This document shows positions 7,979 to 16,778 of a stretch of 64,000 bases of DNA, in pieces. Source of the stretch: CAYZJV01 sp964478945 (GTDB lineage: Bacteria > Spirochaetota > Spirochaetia > Sphaerochaetales > Sphaerochaetaceae); assembly GCA_964478945.1 (NCBI GenBank), contig CAYZJV010000006.1, positions 13,308 to 77,307 on the forward strand, read 5' to 3'. Under the pieces are notes generated by a model that was given only the letters and a program-made list of their open reading frames with translations, made no database searches and was not told the origin of the DNA. Position 1 is the first letter of the stretch, and each line of letters opens with the position of its first letter. Made by a program: the position numbers and the translations under genes.

Positions 7979-9868
7979 ATGGAAACACTTGATCAGAGAC
8001 AACTGGCCATACTCAAGAAGATAACCCGTCAAAACCACAGCACCATCGTGGAGTTGGCGAACCATCTCAAGGTAAGCAGGGAAACCGTACGCAAGGAACT
8101 TTTGCCCTTGGAGAAGGACGGAATCGTCCTTAGGGCCAAAGGTCGTATACATTATCGCGATACCCAAGAGAATGCCTCCCTATTGGAGGCAGCTGGAGTA
8201 TTGTCGAAGGCACAACGGCACAAGCGGATCCTCCAAATGCTCGAACAGGAGCAGGAACTCAGGATCACCACCTTGGCGGACAAATTGAAAGTCTCCCAAA
8301 TCACCATCAGAAACGACCTCTCCACCATGGAGATGTCGGGCAAGATCATACGCAAGCATGGAGCCGCCACACTTCTCACCTCTTCAACGAATGTAGCCGA
8401 TGGAGTGATGGAACACCTCTCGGTGAGAACCAGAATACTTGGCCAACACACACTCATGCACATCAATCCTGGGGAGACCATATTCCTCGATTCGGGCGAG
8501 GTGTCGCAATTCGTGGCCAAATCCTTGCCTCCCTACTCCAACATCCCCATCGTAACCAACAGCCTGGAAATCCTCGATATCCTGCGGGGACGCAACTACT
8601 CCTATCCGATCACCACCACTGGAACATCGATCTCCATAGGAGACAACCGAATCCGCATGGATCGGGAAGCAACCCAAACGCCATCGTGGGGAATCGACAA
8701 AGCCTTCATCGGTTGCGCATCATACGCTTCGCATACGTATTTCCTAAGTGCACAAGAACATCGGGACACCATCGAATCCGTATGCACACAAGCTCAGAGG
8801 ATCTACCTTACCCTTGATTCCCGTTATCTCGATGTACAAGGGTCCAACTCATTCGACCATATAAAGTTCCGTCACAAACTGCAGGAGGTTTCGGTGGACG
8901 ATGGAATCGGAAGCTTTCAGGCGAGTGTGCTCTTTTCCCATCAGGATCCATTGGTGGTATGTGGAGAAGACTACACCTATAGGAATGTGAAACGACAAAA
9001 GTACCGCATTGGATTTCTGGTCAACAAAGATAGGAACCATTTTGTGCAGGCGGTCCACAACAGCCTATTGGAAGCGACCAGTGCCTCGAACTCGGTCTCC
9101 CTCGTCATACGCGAATGCGATGGAGACTATGCCTCCACGGTGCACAATTTGAATCGATTGTTGGAAGAACACGTGGATCTGATCATCGACTACAGCCTCT
9201 GCATGGAATCGTTGATGTATGTGGGTGAACGATGCCTTGCAAAGCACATCAAACTGATCTCGGTGGATTACATGGCACCAGGGGCGATCTACTTCGGAGC
9301 CGACAATGCGCTTGCGGGAAAGATCGCAGGTAAACAGGCGTCAGAATACATGGAACGCCACTGGGAAGGGAAACTCGACAAGTTGTTGGTCTTGGACAAC
9401 CATGGCCACGATCCGATCACGAAGCTACGCATATCGAGTGCCTTGGAATACATCCAGAAGCACATCGCATTGGACGATTCGGCGATGCACACCATAGAGT
9501 GGGGAACACCCCAAGGCAATCCCATCAAGGAACTGGTGGGATTGCTGAAGAATTTCCCAGCTCAAGATCGTGTGCTCATCATCGCGTTCAATCTCAGGCA
9601 CTTGCTTGCTGCCTATGATGTGATCGTGCAACACCGTACCACCGAAAACACGATCATCGTAGGGCAGAACCACACCAAACAGATCGAAGAGTTCATGAAA
9701 ATGGACAATTCCCCGATCATCGGTTGCGTCCATTACAATCCACAGAGCTACGGACAAAAGATCATGGATCTCGCACTTCGGATGCTCGGCGATGTGGAGG
9801 TGCCCCTACGCAACTACACCGAATTGCGATTGATCACGAGGGATCACATTTCAAACCGGCAATCCTAA
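7979..9868 (+). CDS. Four-domain regulator: two DeoR HTH, DeoR sensor, periplasmic-binding-like domain
   Basis: Cytoplasmic transcription factor of 629 residues. Residues about 5-55 form a first DeoR-type helix-turn-helix (STIVELANHLKVSRETVRKEL) and about 80-130 a second (RITTLADKLKVSQITIRNDL). Residues about 155-330 match the DeoR C-terminal sensor, with FLDSGEVSQF, IVTNSLEILD, KAFIGCASYA and LTLDSRYLD. From about 340 the chain changes to a type I periplasmic-binding fold (YRIGFLVNKDRNHFVQAVHNSL, then LIIDYSLC and LISVDYMAPGAIYFGADN). Ordinary DeoR proteins have one HTH and about 250 residues, so this is an unusual fusion with two possible effector sites. It is divergent from the isomerase-TRAP operon, its likely target. 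It overlaps the convergent peptidase gene by 18 bases. Confidence 0.82.
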   Translation: METLDQRQLAILKKITRQNHSTIVELANHLKVSRETVRKELLPLEKDGIVLRAKGRIHYRDTQENASLLEAAGVLSKAQRHKRILQMLEQEQELRITTLADKLKVSQITIRNDLSTMEMSGKIIRKHGAATLLTSSTNVADGVMEHLSVRTRILGQHTLMHINPGETIFLDSGEVSQFVAKSLPPYSNIPIVTNSLEILDILRGRNYSYPITTTGTSISIGDNRIRMDREATQTPSWGIDKAFIGCASYASHTYFLSAQEHRDTIESVCTQAQRIYLTLDSRYLDVQGSNSFDHIKFRHKLQEVSVDDGIGSFQASVLFSHQDPLVVCGEDYTYRNVKRQKYRIGFLVNKDRNHFVQAVHNSLLEATSASNSVSLVIRECDGDYASTVHNLNRLLEEHVDLIIDYSLCMESLMYVGERCLAKHIKLISVDYMAPGAIYFGADNALAGKIAGKQASEYMERHWEGKLDKLLVLDNHGHDPITKLRISSALEYIQKHIALDDSAMHTIEWGTPQGNPIKELVGLLKNFPAQDRVLIIAFNLRHLLAAYDVIVQHRTTENTIIVGQNHTKQIEEFMKMDNSPIIGCVHYNPQSYGQKIMDLALRMLGDVEVPLRNYTELRLITRDHISNRQS

Positions 9869-11047
9869 CTCCCGATAGCCGGTGAAGAAACCCTCCAACG
9901 AATGCATTCTGCCATATAGGTATTCGATGAATACCCCGAATTTGTCAGTGGGAGTCTTCAACCGCAATTCGCGCACCGCTTGATTGCCAAAGTAGTACGA
10001 TGCATTGAAAGGACCGCGATAGATATGCTTCGCTTGCGAGATTCGCCCATCGACATAGGGATCAAGCGCAAAACCCGTCTCCCTGATGTAGGAAACCACC
10101 GCATCCTCATCCTCATGCAGCTCCATCAGACGCCACGAAGCGGTGGTGGCAACCGCGATCCTCAATCTCCGGAGGGCAATCTGGATCACATCATCGTCAT
10201 CCTCCACCCAATCGATCAGATCCGTGGCCTGGTCCCCAATTCCCTCCTGGATGATTCCCGGTACACCATTGAGGGTACACAACAATACATCCGCAGTCGC
10301 CTTTCCCTTCTTGAACAGATCGAGGGTATAGAGCAATTGCGTCGCATGACCGGGAAAATTCTCATGGGTCACCAAATGCTTGAGTGCAGCCCTCGTAACA
10401 CCGAGATCGGTATTGATCTCCATGGTCCCCTCGAGGAAATTACACTTCCCCGCCGAATAAGTTCCCGGTTTCAGTACCAGGGCCATTCGAAAATCGCCGA
10501 CATCGAACACCCTTTGGGCAGTTCTTTGCACCGCCTCCTCCTGCAATAGATGGTATTCCTTCTCCAGCTTATCGACAGGAATGAAGTTGCTGTGCTGCCA
10601 GGCATCAATGCGTTGCGCAAGAGAACCACGAATAAAATTGCGCCTGGCAAGGGCACCGTCGATCTCCTCATGCAACTGTGCGATGACCTCTTCATCGGCA
10701 GGTGAAGCGGGAACTCCCACCAGATTTTGCAAACGGTAGGAAAATGAAGTCTCGTCCCCACGAAAGACCTTGATCGCACTTCGCAACGAACGTACCAAAG
10801 CCTCCAGAAACTGTCTTCTTGAAAGAATCGGACAATCCTCGATCCTTTGCGATAGCGAATCGAGCTCATCCTCCACCATTTCCCAGTTGGAATAGTTTCT
10901 CGGCACAATTGCATCACCGCCGATATAGATCGGAACCAACCCCTCGGTATCGAGGGCACCTGAGCCCTTCTGCACACTACGCTCCAAGGCATCCATACCC
11001 AAGGCAACCGCCGTCACATCATATCCAAGTGCCATATCATCATACAT
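9851..11047 (-). CDS. Compact HExxPGH metallopeptidase-like protein, copy 2
   Basis: About 398 residues, a paralogue of the gene just upstream. It has H228-E229-N-F-P-G-H234, the same HExxPGH pattern as the DUF885 family (HEGIPGHH), and about 45 residues further on QEGIGDQ, which can supply a glutamate zinc ligand. I infer a zinc-dependent peptidase or hydrolase of the gluzincin type, but the chain is much shorter than DUF885 proteins (550-600) and no function is known to me. There is no signal peptide, so it acts in the cytoplasm. I prefer the ATG at 11047 because GGAG lies 9 bases before it; the frame extends to 11062. It follows its paralogue with almost no gap, so both are cotranscribed. 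Confidence 0.7.
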   Translation of the reverse strand: MYDDMALGYDVTAVALGMDALERSVQKGSGALDTEGLVPIYIGGDAIVPRNYSNWEMVEDELDSLSQRIEDCPILSRRQFLEALVRSLRSAIKVFRGDETSFSYRLQNLVGVPASPADEEVIAQLHEEIDGALARRNFIRGSLAQRIDAWQHSNFIPVDKLEKEYHLLQEEAVQRTAQRVFDVGDFRMALVLKPGTYSAGKCNFLEGTMEINTDLGVTRAALKHLVTHENFPGHATQLLYTLDLFKKGKATADVLLCTLNGVPGIIQEGIGDQATDLIDWVEDDDDVIQIALRRLRIAVATTASWRLMELHEDEDAVVSYIRETGFALDPYVDGRISQAKHIYRGPFNASYYFGNQAVRELRLKTPTDKFGVFIEYLYGRMHSLEGFFTGYRELGLPV

Positions 11048-11048
11048 G

Positions 11049-12257
11049 TCATTCATCTCCATAACTGCGATAGGCTACCCCAGTGGACTTGCAGAGGCTC
11101 TCGGGAGAATGCATCGTACCATACAGCTCCTCTATGAATCTCTTCCTCCTCTCCTCATCACCCTGTACTGCCAACCTCACCCGACGCACCGCCTCATTCC
11201 CGTAGAAATAGGAGCTTATGAAGGCACTACGGAACGGATGGCGTGCCATGTGTATCCTGCCCTTGATCCTGGCCTCCTGCATCGCACCGATATCACGCAT
11301 GTAGGTGTATGCCTGCTCATCACCCATGCCTTCCATGTTGATCTTCCATGCGGCCTGGGTGGCAACTGCACTCTGATATCTGCGAAGCAAGGTCTGTATC
11401 ACATCATCGCGATCCTCGATCCAATCGATCAACTCGACGCCCTGATCTCCGATCCCTTCCTGGATCACACCGGTGATGCCGTTCAAGCTACACAACAATA
11501 CATCGGCGGTAGCCGTCCCACGTTTGTAGCTGCTGAGCGTATAGATGTTCTGTGTGGAGTGTCCAGGAAAGATCTCATGGGCCACCAGATGCTTCATCGC
11601 AAAGCGGGTGAAACGATTGTCCACATTGAGATCCATCTTCCCCTCGGAAAAATTGCAGCGGGCCGAATAATGCATATCCCTCACCGGATTGAGCACCATA
11701 TGGTATCCCTCGGTGTCGACAATCATGGAATCGGTCCTCTTCTGAGCTTCGACCACCAACTCCTTGAACACATCGTCAAGATGTTCGGGATCGATCGTAC
11801 CACTCTGTTCCCAGGAAGTCACCTTATCCCTCAACGAACCGGAGGAAAATCCAGCCGTATTCAGTTCCTCTTCCAAAGCATTCCCCAACCCTTCGATGAA
11901 CGAATCGGCCAACGGCTGTGCAGGTACGCCGACCAACTTCTCGAGCTTGTCGACGAATGAGGCCGAGCCACCTTGGAACAAGAGACTGGCCATACGTAGG
12001 GAATTGGCCAACTTGCCAAGAAACATCTTCCTAGGTCCATCCGGCAAGGATTCGATCTCCGATCCCATCCCCTCGATATCACCATCGACCCCACTCCAAC
12101 TTCCATACTTTCGTTCTTGGATAAGATCGCGACCAAGATACAGGGGAATCAAACCTTCATCATCGATGATTCCTTTTCCTTTGTTCACGATCCGTTCGAA
12201 TGTATCCAATCCTGCAGCGATCGCTGTGATCTCATACCCGAGTTTCTTGTTGTCCAT
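11049..12257 (-). CDS. Compact HExxPGH metallopeptidase-like protein, copy 1
   Basis: 402 residues, similar along its whole length to the following gene: compare VGVPAQPLADSFIEGL with VGVPASPADEEVIAQL, and VLLCSLNGITGVIQEGIGDQ with VLLCTLNGVPGIIQEGIGDQ. The motif is H227-E228-I-F-P-G-H233, with QEGIGDQ as candidate third ligand. It is cytoplasmic, with no signal peptide. The start is supported by AAGGAG 5 bases upstream, and a good promoter lies 62 bases upstream. As the pair sits beside a peptide-type transporter operon and shares a promoter element with it, hydrolysis of an imported amide or peptide is a reasonable but untested guess. Confidence 0.7.
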   Translation of the reverse strand: MDNKKLGYEITAIAAGLDTFERIVNKGKGIIDDEGLIPLYLGRDLIQERKYGSWSGVDGDIEGMGSEIESLPDGPRKMFLGKLANSLRMASLLFQGGSASFVDKLEKLVGVPAQPLADSFIEGLGNALEEELNTAGFSSGSLRDKVTSWEQSGTIDPEHLDDVFKELVVEAQKRTDSMIVDTEGYHMVLNPVRDMHYSARCNFSEGKMDLNVDNRFTRFAMKHLVAHEIFPGHSTQNIYTLSSYKRGTATADVLLCSLNGITGVIQEGIGDQGVELIDWIEDRDDVIQTLLRRYQSAVATQAAWKINMEGMGDEQAYTYMRDIGAMQEARIKGRIHMARHPFRSAFISSYFYGNEAVRRVRLAVQGDEERRKRFIEELYGTMHSPESLCKSTGVAYRSYGDE

Positions 12258-12318
12258 ACCATCTCCTTGCCAAGCGGCTCAGTGAAATAAATTCTATATA
12301 ATATATGATATATGGTGT

Positions 12319-12347
12319 AGTATATAATGTGATGGTACCCAACACAA
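12319..12347 (-). promoter_or_regulatory. Promoter of the metallopeptidase pair with GGTACC in the spacer
   Basis: Minus strand TTGTGT (12347-12342), 17-base spacer TGGGTACCATCACATTA, then TATACT (12324-12319). The spacer carries GGTACCAT and CATCACATTATATA; closely similar strings occur at the opp promoter (GGTACTAT and CATCACATCATATATA). Shared regulation by the GntR protein is plausible. Confidence 0.5.
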
Positions 12348-12395
12348 GAAAAAGATGCACATCGGGACCACAATTCGGTACGAGGGGGATAGTAC

Positions 12396-13208
12396 ATGGC
12401 ACATGCGAAGTTTGATTTCACCGGTGAAGTGGTGGTGATCTCGGGAGCAAGTCGAGGCATAGGACGAACAATGGCATCACAATTCTCCAAAGCCAATGCC
12501 ACTGTAATCGCAATCGATCGGGATTCCGAAGGACTCGAACAAACCAAGCAACTGGTACCCCAGTGCCATATAAGGAGCGTGGACATCCGGAATCGGGATG
12601 AAGTACACCAATTGATGCGGTACATCAAGGAGACTTTCGGAAGATTGGACGTATGCATCAACAATGCCGCGATCGCTCCGCACGCCGCACTGGAAACCTA
12701 TCCTGAATTGGTATGGGAACGAGTCTACGACGTCAATTGCAAAGGCACCTTCCTCATGACCCGGGAAAGTTCGAATGTAATGAAAGACTTGAACACAGCA
12801 GGCGCGATCATCAACTTCTCATCGGCAGCGGCGATGAGGGGAAGTGCGGGAAGTGCCGCCTATGCATCGAGCAGGGCCGCGGTCGAATCGTTTGGGAGAG
12901 TCGTCGCGATCGAACTCTCACCCTACCGAATACGGGTGAACACGATCCGACCGGGACTCATCGACACCCAAGTGAAACCACTGCCACAATCGATGAAGGA
13001 GAGTCTTGAAAAGAGAATCCCCACATTGCCGATGCAAAGACCGGGAGAACCCGAGGAAGTCGGCAACGTTGCCATGTTCCTCGCATCCGATCTGGCCTCA
13101 TACATGACAGGCTCCGTGGTTACGGTGGATGGAGGTTCGCTATGTGGAACCTACCCATCCCAACACGTCACCGATGACGATGTGCGTTACCGATGGGTGT
13201 ACGAATGA
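12396..13208 (+). CDS. Short-chain dehydrogenase/reductase with YxxxR in place of YxxxK
   Basis: NAD(P)-dependent oxidoreductase of the classical SDR family, 270 residues. The cofactor loop SGASRGIG is at about residues 14-21, NNAA follows the usual spacing, and the catalytic serine lies in NFSSAA (Ser142/143). The catalytic tyrosine is Tyr156, but the residue four positions on is Arg160 (YASSR) where nearly all active SDRs have lysine. The ending is typical (SGSxxTVDGG-like: TGSVVTVDGG). It is transcribed away from the metallopeptidase pair; GAGGGGGA precedes the ATG. The substrate is unknown. Arginine may keep some function, because it is also positive, but this is unusual. Confidence 0.85.
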   Translation: MAHAKFDFTGEVVVISGASRGIGRTMASQFSKANATVIAIDRDSEGLEQTKQLVPQCHIRSVDIRNRDEVHQLMRYIKETFGRLDVCINNAAIAPHAALETYPELVWERVYDVNCKGTFLMTRESSNVMKDLNTAGAIINFSSAAAMRGSAGSAAYASSRAAVESFGRVVAIELSPYRIRVNTIRPGLIDTQVKPLPQSMKESLEKRIPTLPMQRPGEPEEVGNVAMFLASDLASYMTGSVVTVDGGSLCGTYPSQHVTDDDVRYRWVYE

Positions 13209-13279
13209 AAGGGATCAATACCCAAAGGCAAGCGGTGAACCGGACTTCAAAGGGTGAGGAGGGGATCCTTACGTTGCCT

Positions 13280-13301
13280 GCTTTCACTCGGTAATGAAAG
13301 C
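13280..13301. terminator. Hairpin between convergent genes
   Basis: GCTTTCA (13280-13286) pairs with TGAAAGC (13295-13301) around an 8-base loop, and a further GCTTTC at 13304-13309 can compete for the same arm. It lies between the SDR stop and the stop of the convergent DUF885 gene. There is no T-run, so termination is only likely, not shown. Confidence 0.35.
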
Positions 13302-13337
13302 AAGCTTTCCGCTACCCTCGTATCGTTCGGAAATGAA

Positions 13338-15029
13338 CTATCTCTTACCCATCATCTCAGCGGCAATCCTTTCCGCGGGAATCGTTCCGTAGGAAAGGAA
13401 ACTGTCATGGAACGCCCGTAGCGAAAATTGATCTCCCATCTTCTGTGCTATCGTATCCCTCAAGGCCTTGATCTTCTCAACCCCATAAAGATACATGATC
13501 GCACTACCGGGAAAAAGACTGTTCTTGACAGCCTCACCATAGGCCGCCGCGGGAGCCATCATGGCCTTATCGCGATAGTACGAAATCGCATCCTCCAAGG
13601 AAAACCGACCGGTATGCAAAGCGATATCGACCACCGCCCTGGCAGCCATTCTCCTTTGGGAGGAGATTTCCGCATACGATTCGAGTGGAGAGAGGAATCC
13701 TTTGGAACCGGCAAGTTCCGAAATGTAACACGCCCATCCCTCGCAATGGGTACCACCGCAGAGCATGGTAAGACGGGAAGGCCCATCGTTGGCCGCTATT
13801 TGACCGACACGGGAACGTGAACGCACCGCATTCCAGTTCTGCACATGATGCCCTATCCCACCATGATGCAAGACGTGATTCGTCTTGATGACGAAGGTAT
13901 TGTTCGCACGAAGGAAAGCCTCTTGCGTAGCATCGCTTTCTTCAGATGGGAAAGGCGAGACAAGATACCTATAGGTATCGGGTCGATTCCAACGTGGAGG
14001 ACAACGATAGAAGAGGAAATAAAGATATGGTTGGGCCTTGCGTGCCCACCTTGGAATGGGAACATACTCGATGGGATAATCGGACCACGTGACCAGATTC
14101 TCCCTTTCGTTGAGCAACCTACTCTCTTCCCACAATTCTTCATAGGTTTTCAGGTACCCTTCCTTGTCGGGATGCTGGTCGGCCAATAGAGCCAGGGCTT
14201 CCTGCGGGGAAGCGGCACCGAATTCACCGGCATTGGCATCCAAGATGACACTGCAGTCGGCGACGATCGCTTCAGCATGCTGCATATAGGCATGAAGATC
14301 GAAACTTCGGTCGATCCCGTGGGCCCAACCCAAGATATCCTTGAACACTTCGGTGCCACATCGGATCTTCTCGAAGGCGATCTCCGGTAGATCGTGTTTC
14401 AAGAACCCGGAAAATTCCTCAACCGCGCGGATAGCCGCCTTCCGGGATTGTCCATCCACACGCAAACCTTCGTCCTGCTGCAGCACATCGAGCCCATCGA
14501 TGAGGAAGGCCAAAGTACCCGCACATTCTTTATCGGCACGTTCTGCCCATTCCTTGGGGGAACCTTGCAATTGTGACTTCGCATCGGCCAGAAAGCGTGG
14601 CAAACCCCTCAACCGACTATCGAAATCGGCCTGCTTGTCCTTTACACTCCTGGTGTCGGAAAGAAAGAGGGAAATGAGGGAGAAGGCGGCTTCACCGGTA
14701 TAGGTGACAGGATTATAGGTATACATATAACCCGAGTCCCGCTCCCACTTCTGCATCTTCAGAAACCCTTCGGCCAAATCCCTATCGATTTTTCGAAACC
14801 GGTCCAATCCATCCCGATCCACCAATTCCACATCGGAAAGCAACTGTGAAATTTCGTTCACGACCGTCTCCAAACCATCAGAATCGACTGCAGGCAACAC
14901 TCCATTGTAGGAGTGCAGCCCGGCACACGTCGCATCTATCGGTCGACGGGCGAAAAGGTGGTTGAAGAACGCATCGAGCCACCGATCGAATCGAGTATCA
15001 TTGGTCATCGCAGATTCCCCCTTCTCCAT
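13338..15029 (-). CDS. DUF885 family protein with altered metal-site motif
   Basis: 563 residues, the usual DUF885 length, without a signal peptide. Family members have HEGIPGHH; here the corresponding site is H388-H389-G-G-I-G393-H394-H395, so the glutamate that should activate water is a histidine. The downstream ligand block is kept (CEGWACYISE, compare VEGWALYAE). It is either a metal-binding protein without peptidase activity or an enzyme with a different chemistry. It is the last gene of the opp operon, starting 3 bases after the dehydrogenase gene. Met8 (15008) is an alternative start with GGGGGA in front; I kept the longer form. Confidence 0.82.
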   Translation of the reverse strand: MEKGESAMTNDTRFDRWLDAFFNHLFARRPIDATCAGLHSYNGVLPAVDSDGLETVVNEISQLLSDVELVDRDGLDRFRKIDRDLAEGFLKMQKWERDSGYMYTYNPVTYTGEAAFSLISLFLSDTRSVKDKQADFDSRLRGLPRFLADAKSQLQGSPKEWAERADKECAGTLAFLIDGLDVLQQDEGLRVDGQSRKAAIRAVEEFSGFLKHDLPEIAFEKIRCGTEVFKDILGWAHGIDRSFDLHAYMQHAEAIVADCSVILDANAGEFGAASPQEALALLADQHPDKEGYLKTYEELWEESRLLNERENLVTWSDYPIEYVPIPRWARKAQPYLYFLFYRCPPRWNRPDTYRYLVSPFPSEESDATQEAFLRANNTFVIKTNHVLHHGGIGHHVQNWNAVRSRSRVGQIAANDGPSRLTMLCGGTHCEGWACYISELAGSKGFLSPLESYAEISSQRRMAARAVVDIALHTGRFSLEDAISYYRDKAMMAPAAAYGEAVKNSLFPGSAIMYLYGVEKIKALRDTIAQKMGDQFSLRAFHDSFLSYGTIPAERIAAEMMGKR

Positions 15030-15032
15030 TGT

Positions 15033-16205
15033 TCACATCTCCGAATTGTGTACCCACCGATTCTCATAGTGGGCGGTGCTCGCCATATTGATGATCTTCT
15101 GCACACGTGCGCTCTGGATGAAATTCCCCTGGTTCTCGGGTCCGCCAGAAACGATCTCCTCCATGAAATTGTGGACAAGACACGCATAGAAGACCTGGTC
15201 CCAAGACTGTCCCTCTTCATACGCGGGAGGGAAGAACTTCCTCGGAATCTCCATATCGACATACTCGACCGCATCCGGTTTGGCACCCTTGAGAGTCTGG
15301 ATCACACCGAACTCCTCCACCAAACGCACCTGCAAGCCACCCTTCGATCCATAGATCCTCGCCTCGATTCCAGGATAGTTGCCCACCGTCACGATGCTCG
15401 ACTGGAGGGAGAACAAAGTACCGTTCATCCCTTGCCCGATGAAGATATCGGCATCGTCGACATTGATACGGGAGTACTCCTTATCCAGATTGGTGAGCTT
15501 TCTCTCCTTCACCATGTTCGCCATGATGCAGGAAACCCGTTCGAGATCGGAACCGATGAGTTCCAACCCGATATCGATGGTGGGCGCACCGTAGCCCTCC
15601 AAGGAAAAGATCCCTATTCCCTCGGGAGTAAGGTCGGTATGGAAAGAAGGTGGCGTCGCGGGATATTCCCTATGAATACGTTTGTCCATGGGATAATCGG
15701 GATTCAACCATTGGGAATTCTGTTCATACCCGTTGTAGATGAAGGGATCTCCAATGAACCCGTTGCGCACGAGATCGAACATATATTGTACCGCAGGGGC
15801 ATATCGGAACGTCAAACCGACTTTGGTCTTCAAGTTCTTGCTATCGGCAAGCTGCTGGGCACGGATCACATCCTTGTAATCGTGACACACCGGCTTCTCG
15901 ACCAATACATGCTTGCCCGCCTCGAGTGCTTCGAACGTCAACACCTCGTGACTGTTGTCATGCTGGTCCCCTGCACGGGTAACCACATCGATCACATCGA
16001 TATCTTCCCGCTGCATCAACTTCTGGTAATCGGTATACACATCGGGAATCGAAAATTTCGAAGCGGCATCCTTCGCCAGATCCTCATGCAAATCGGCAAT
16101 CGCCACGATATCGCACAAAGGCGAACCCACATATCCCGGCAAATGGGCCCTCTGGCACCATCTTCCGGCTCCTATCACACCAACTCTCAATTTTTCACGC
16201 AACAT
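15033..16205 (-). CDS. Gfo/Idh/MocA family NAD(P)-dependent oxidoreductase
   Basis: 390 residues. The N-terminal dinucleotide-binding fold shows VGVIGAGRWCQRAHLPGY, and the family motif EKPVCHDY follows, holding the catalytic lysine of the EKP signature. The C-terminal alpha/beta domain is of ordinary length. Members oxidise or reduce sugars, inositols or related compounds. The ATG at 16205 has GGAGG five bases upstream. It sits between the nitroreductase genes and the DUF885 gene in the same operon, 18-20 bases from its upstream neighbour. The substrate is unknown; the operon's transporter suggests an amide- or peptide-linked compound. Confidence 0.88.
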   Translation of the reverse strand: MLREKLRVGVIGAGRWCQRAHLPGYVGSPLCDIVAIADLHEDLAKDAASKFSIPDVYTDYQKLMQREDIDVIDVVTRAGDQHDNSHEVLTFEALEAGKHVLVEKPVCHDYKDVIRAQQLADSKNLKTKVGLTFRYAPAVQYMFDLVRNGFIGDPFIYNGYEQNSQWLNPDYPMDKRIHREYPATPPSFHTDLTPEGIGIFSLEGYGAPTIDIGLELIGSDLERVSCIMANMVKERKLTNLDKEYSRINVDDADIFIGQGMNGTLFSLQSSIVTVGNYPGIEARIYGSKGGLQVRLVEEFGVIQTLKGAKPDAVEYVDMEIPRKFFPPAYEEGQSWDQVFYACLVHNFMEEIVSGGPENQGNFIQSARVQKIINMASTAHYENRWVHNSEM

Positions 16206-16226
16206 CATTACCTCCTCCCAGCCACC

Positions 16227-16775
16227 TCAACAGGTAAGCCGGACCAATTCCTTGTATTCGAGCCGAAAGACTTTTGCAGGACTTTCGGCGGGTCTTCCAA
16301 TAGGCAACAACAACATCGGGACCAATTCACTTGGAATGGACAAAGTCGTCTTCAAACGATCGGCATCGAATCCGATCACGCAGGTCGAACCCAATCCCAA
16401 TGCGGTAGCAGCCAGCATCATGTTTTGAACCACACCCATGCAATCCAATTTGCTCATGTCGCCACGACCCTTGTCCCCGTAACGGGCACCCATTCGCCTG
16501 GGATCGTAACAAACCACCACGATGATGGGAGCAGTAGCGACCCACTCTTGCCGGACAATCTTTCCCCGTGCGGTAATTCCCGCATCGGTAGTCTCCATGA
16601 CACGTCTACGGGCATCCTCGCTTCGCACGATCACAAATTCACGTGCCTGCATGTTCCCAGCCGAGGGAGCCAATGTACCCGCATGAAGAATCTTCGACAA
16701 ATCACTATCCGAGAGAGGATCGGAAGTAAAGGCACGAATGCTTCTTCGCAGTTCAATACAATCGAATACATCCAT
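16227..16775 (-). CDS. Nitroreductase family protein 1
   Basis: FMN-dependent oxidoreductase of the NfsB/NADH-oxidase family, 182 residues. RRSIRAFTSDPLSDSDL near the N-terminus is the FMN phosphate-binding RRSxRxF motif, followed by APSAGNMQAREFVIV, the usual APSxxNxQxxxF block. The C-terminus has LPIGRPAE. It starts 3 bases after the second nitroreductase gene ends, so the two are cotranscribed. Proteins of this fold reduce nitro groups and quinones, or oxidise or dehydrogenate other rings; the substrate here is unknown. Confidence 0.9.
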   Translation of the reverse strand: MDVFDCIELRRSIRAFTSDPLSDSDLSKILHAGTLAPSAGNMQAREFVIVRSEDARRRVMETTDAGITARGKIVRQEWVATAPIIVVVCYDPRRMGARYGDKGRGDMSKLDCMGVVQNMMLAATALGLGSTCVIGFDADRLKTTLSIPSELVPMLLLPIGRPAESPAKVFRLEYKELVRLTC

Positions 16776-16778
16776 AGA

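Noticed and set aside
12258..12395. Plus-strand promoter for the SDR gene
   Set aside because: Several TATAAT-like strings exist in this AT-rich stretch, but none has a credible -35 at 16-18 bases, so I did not call one.
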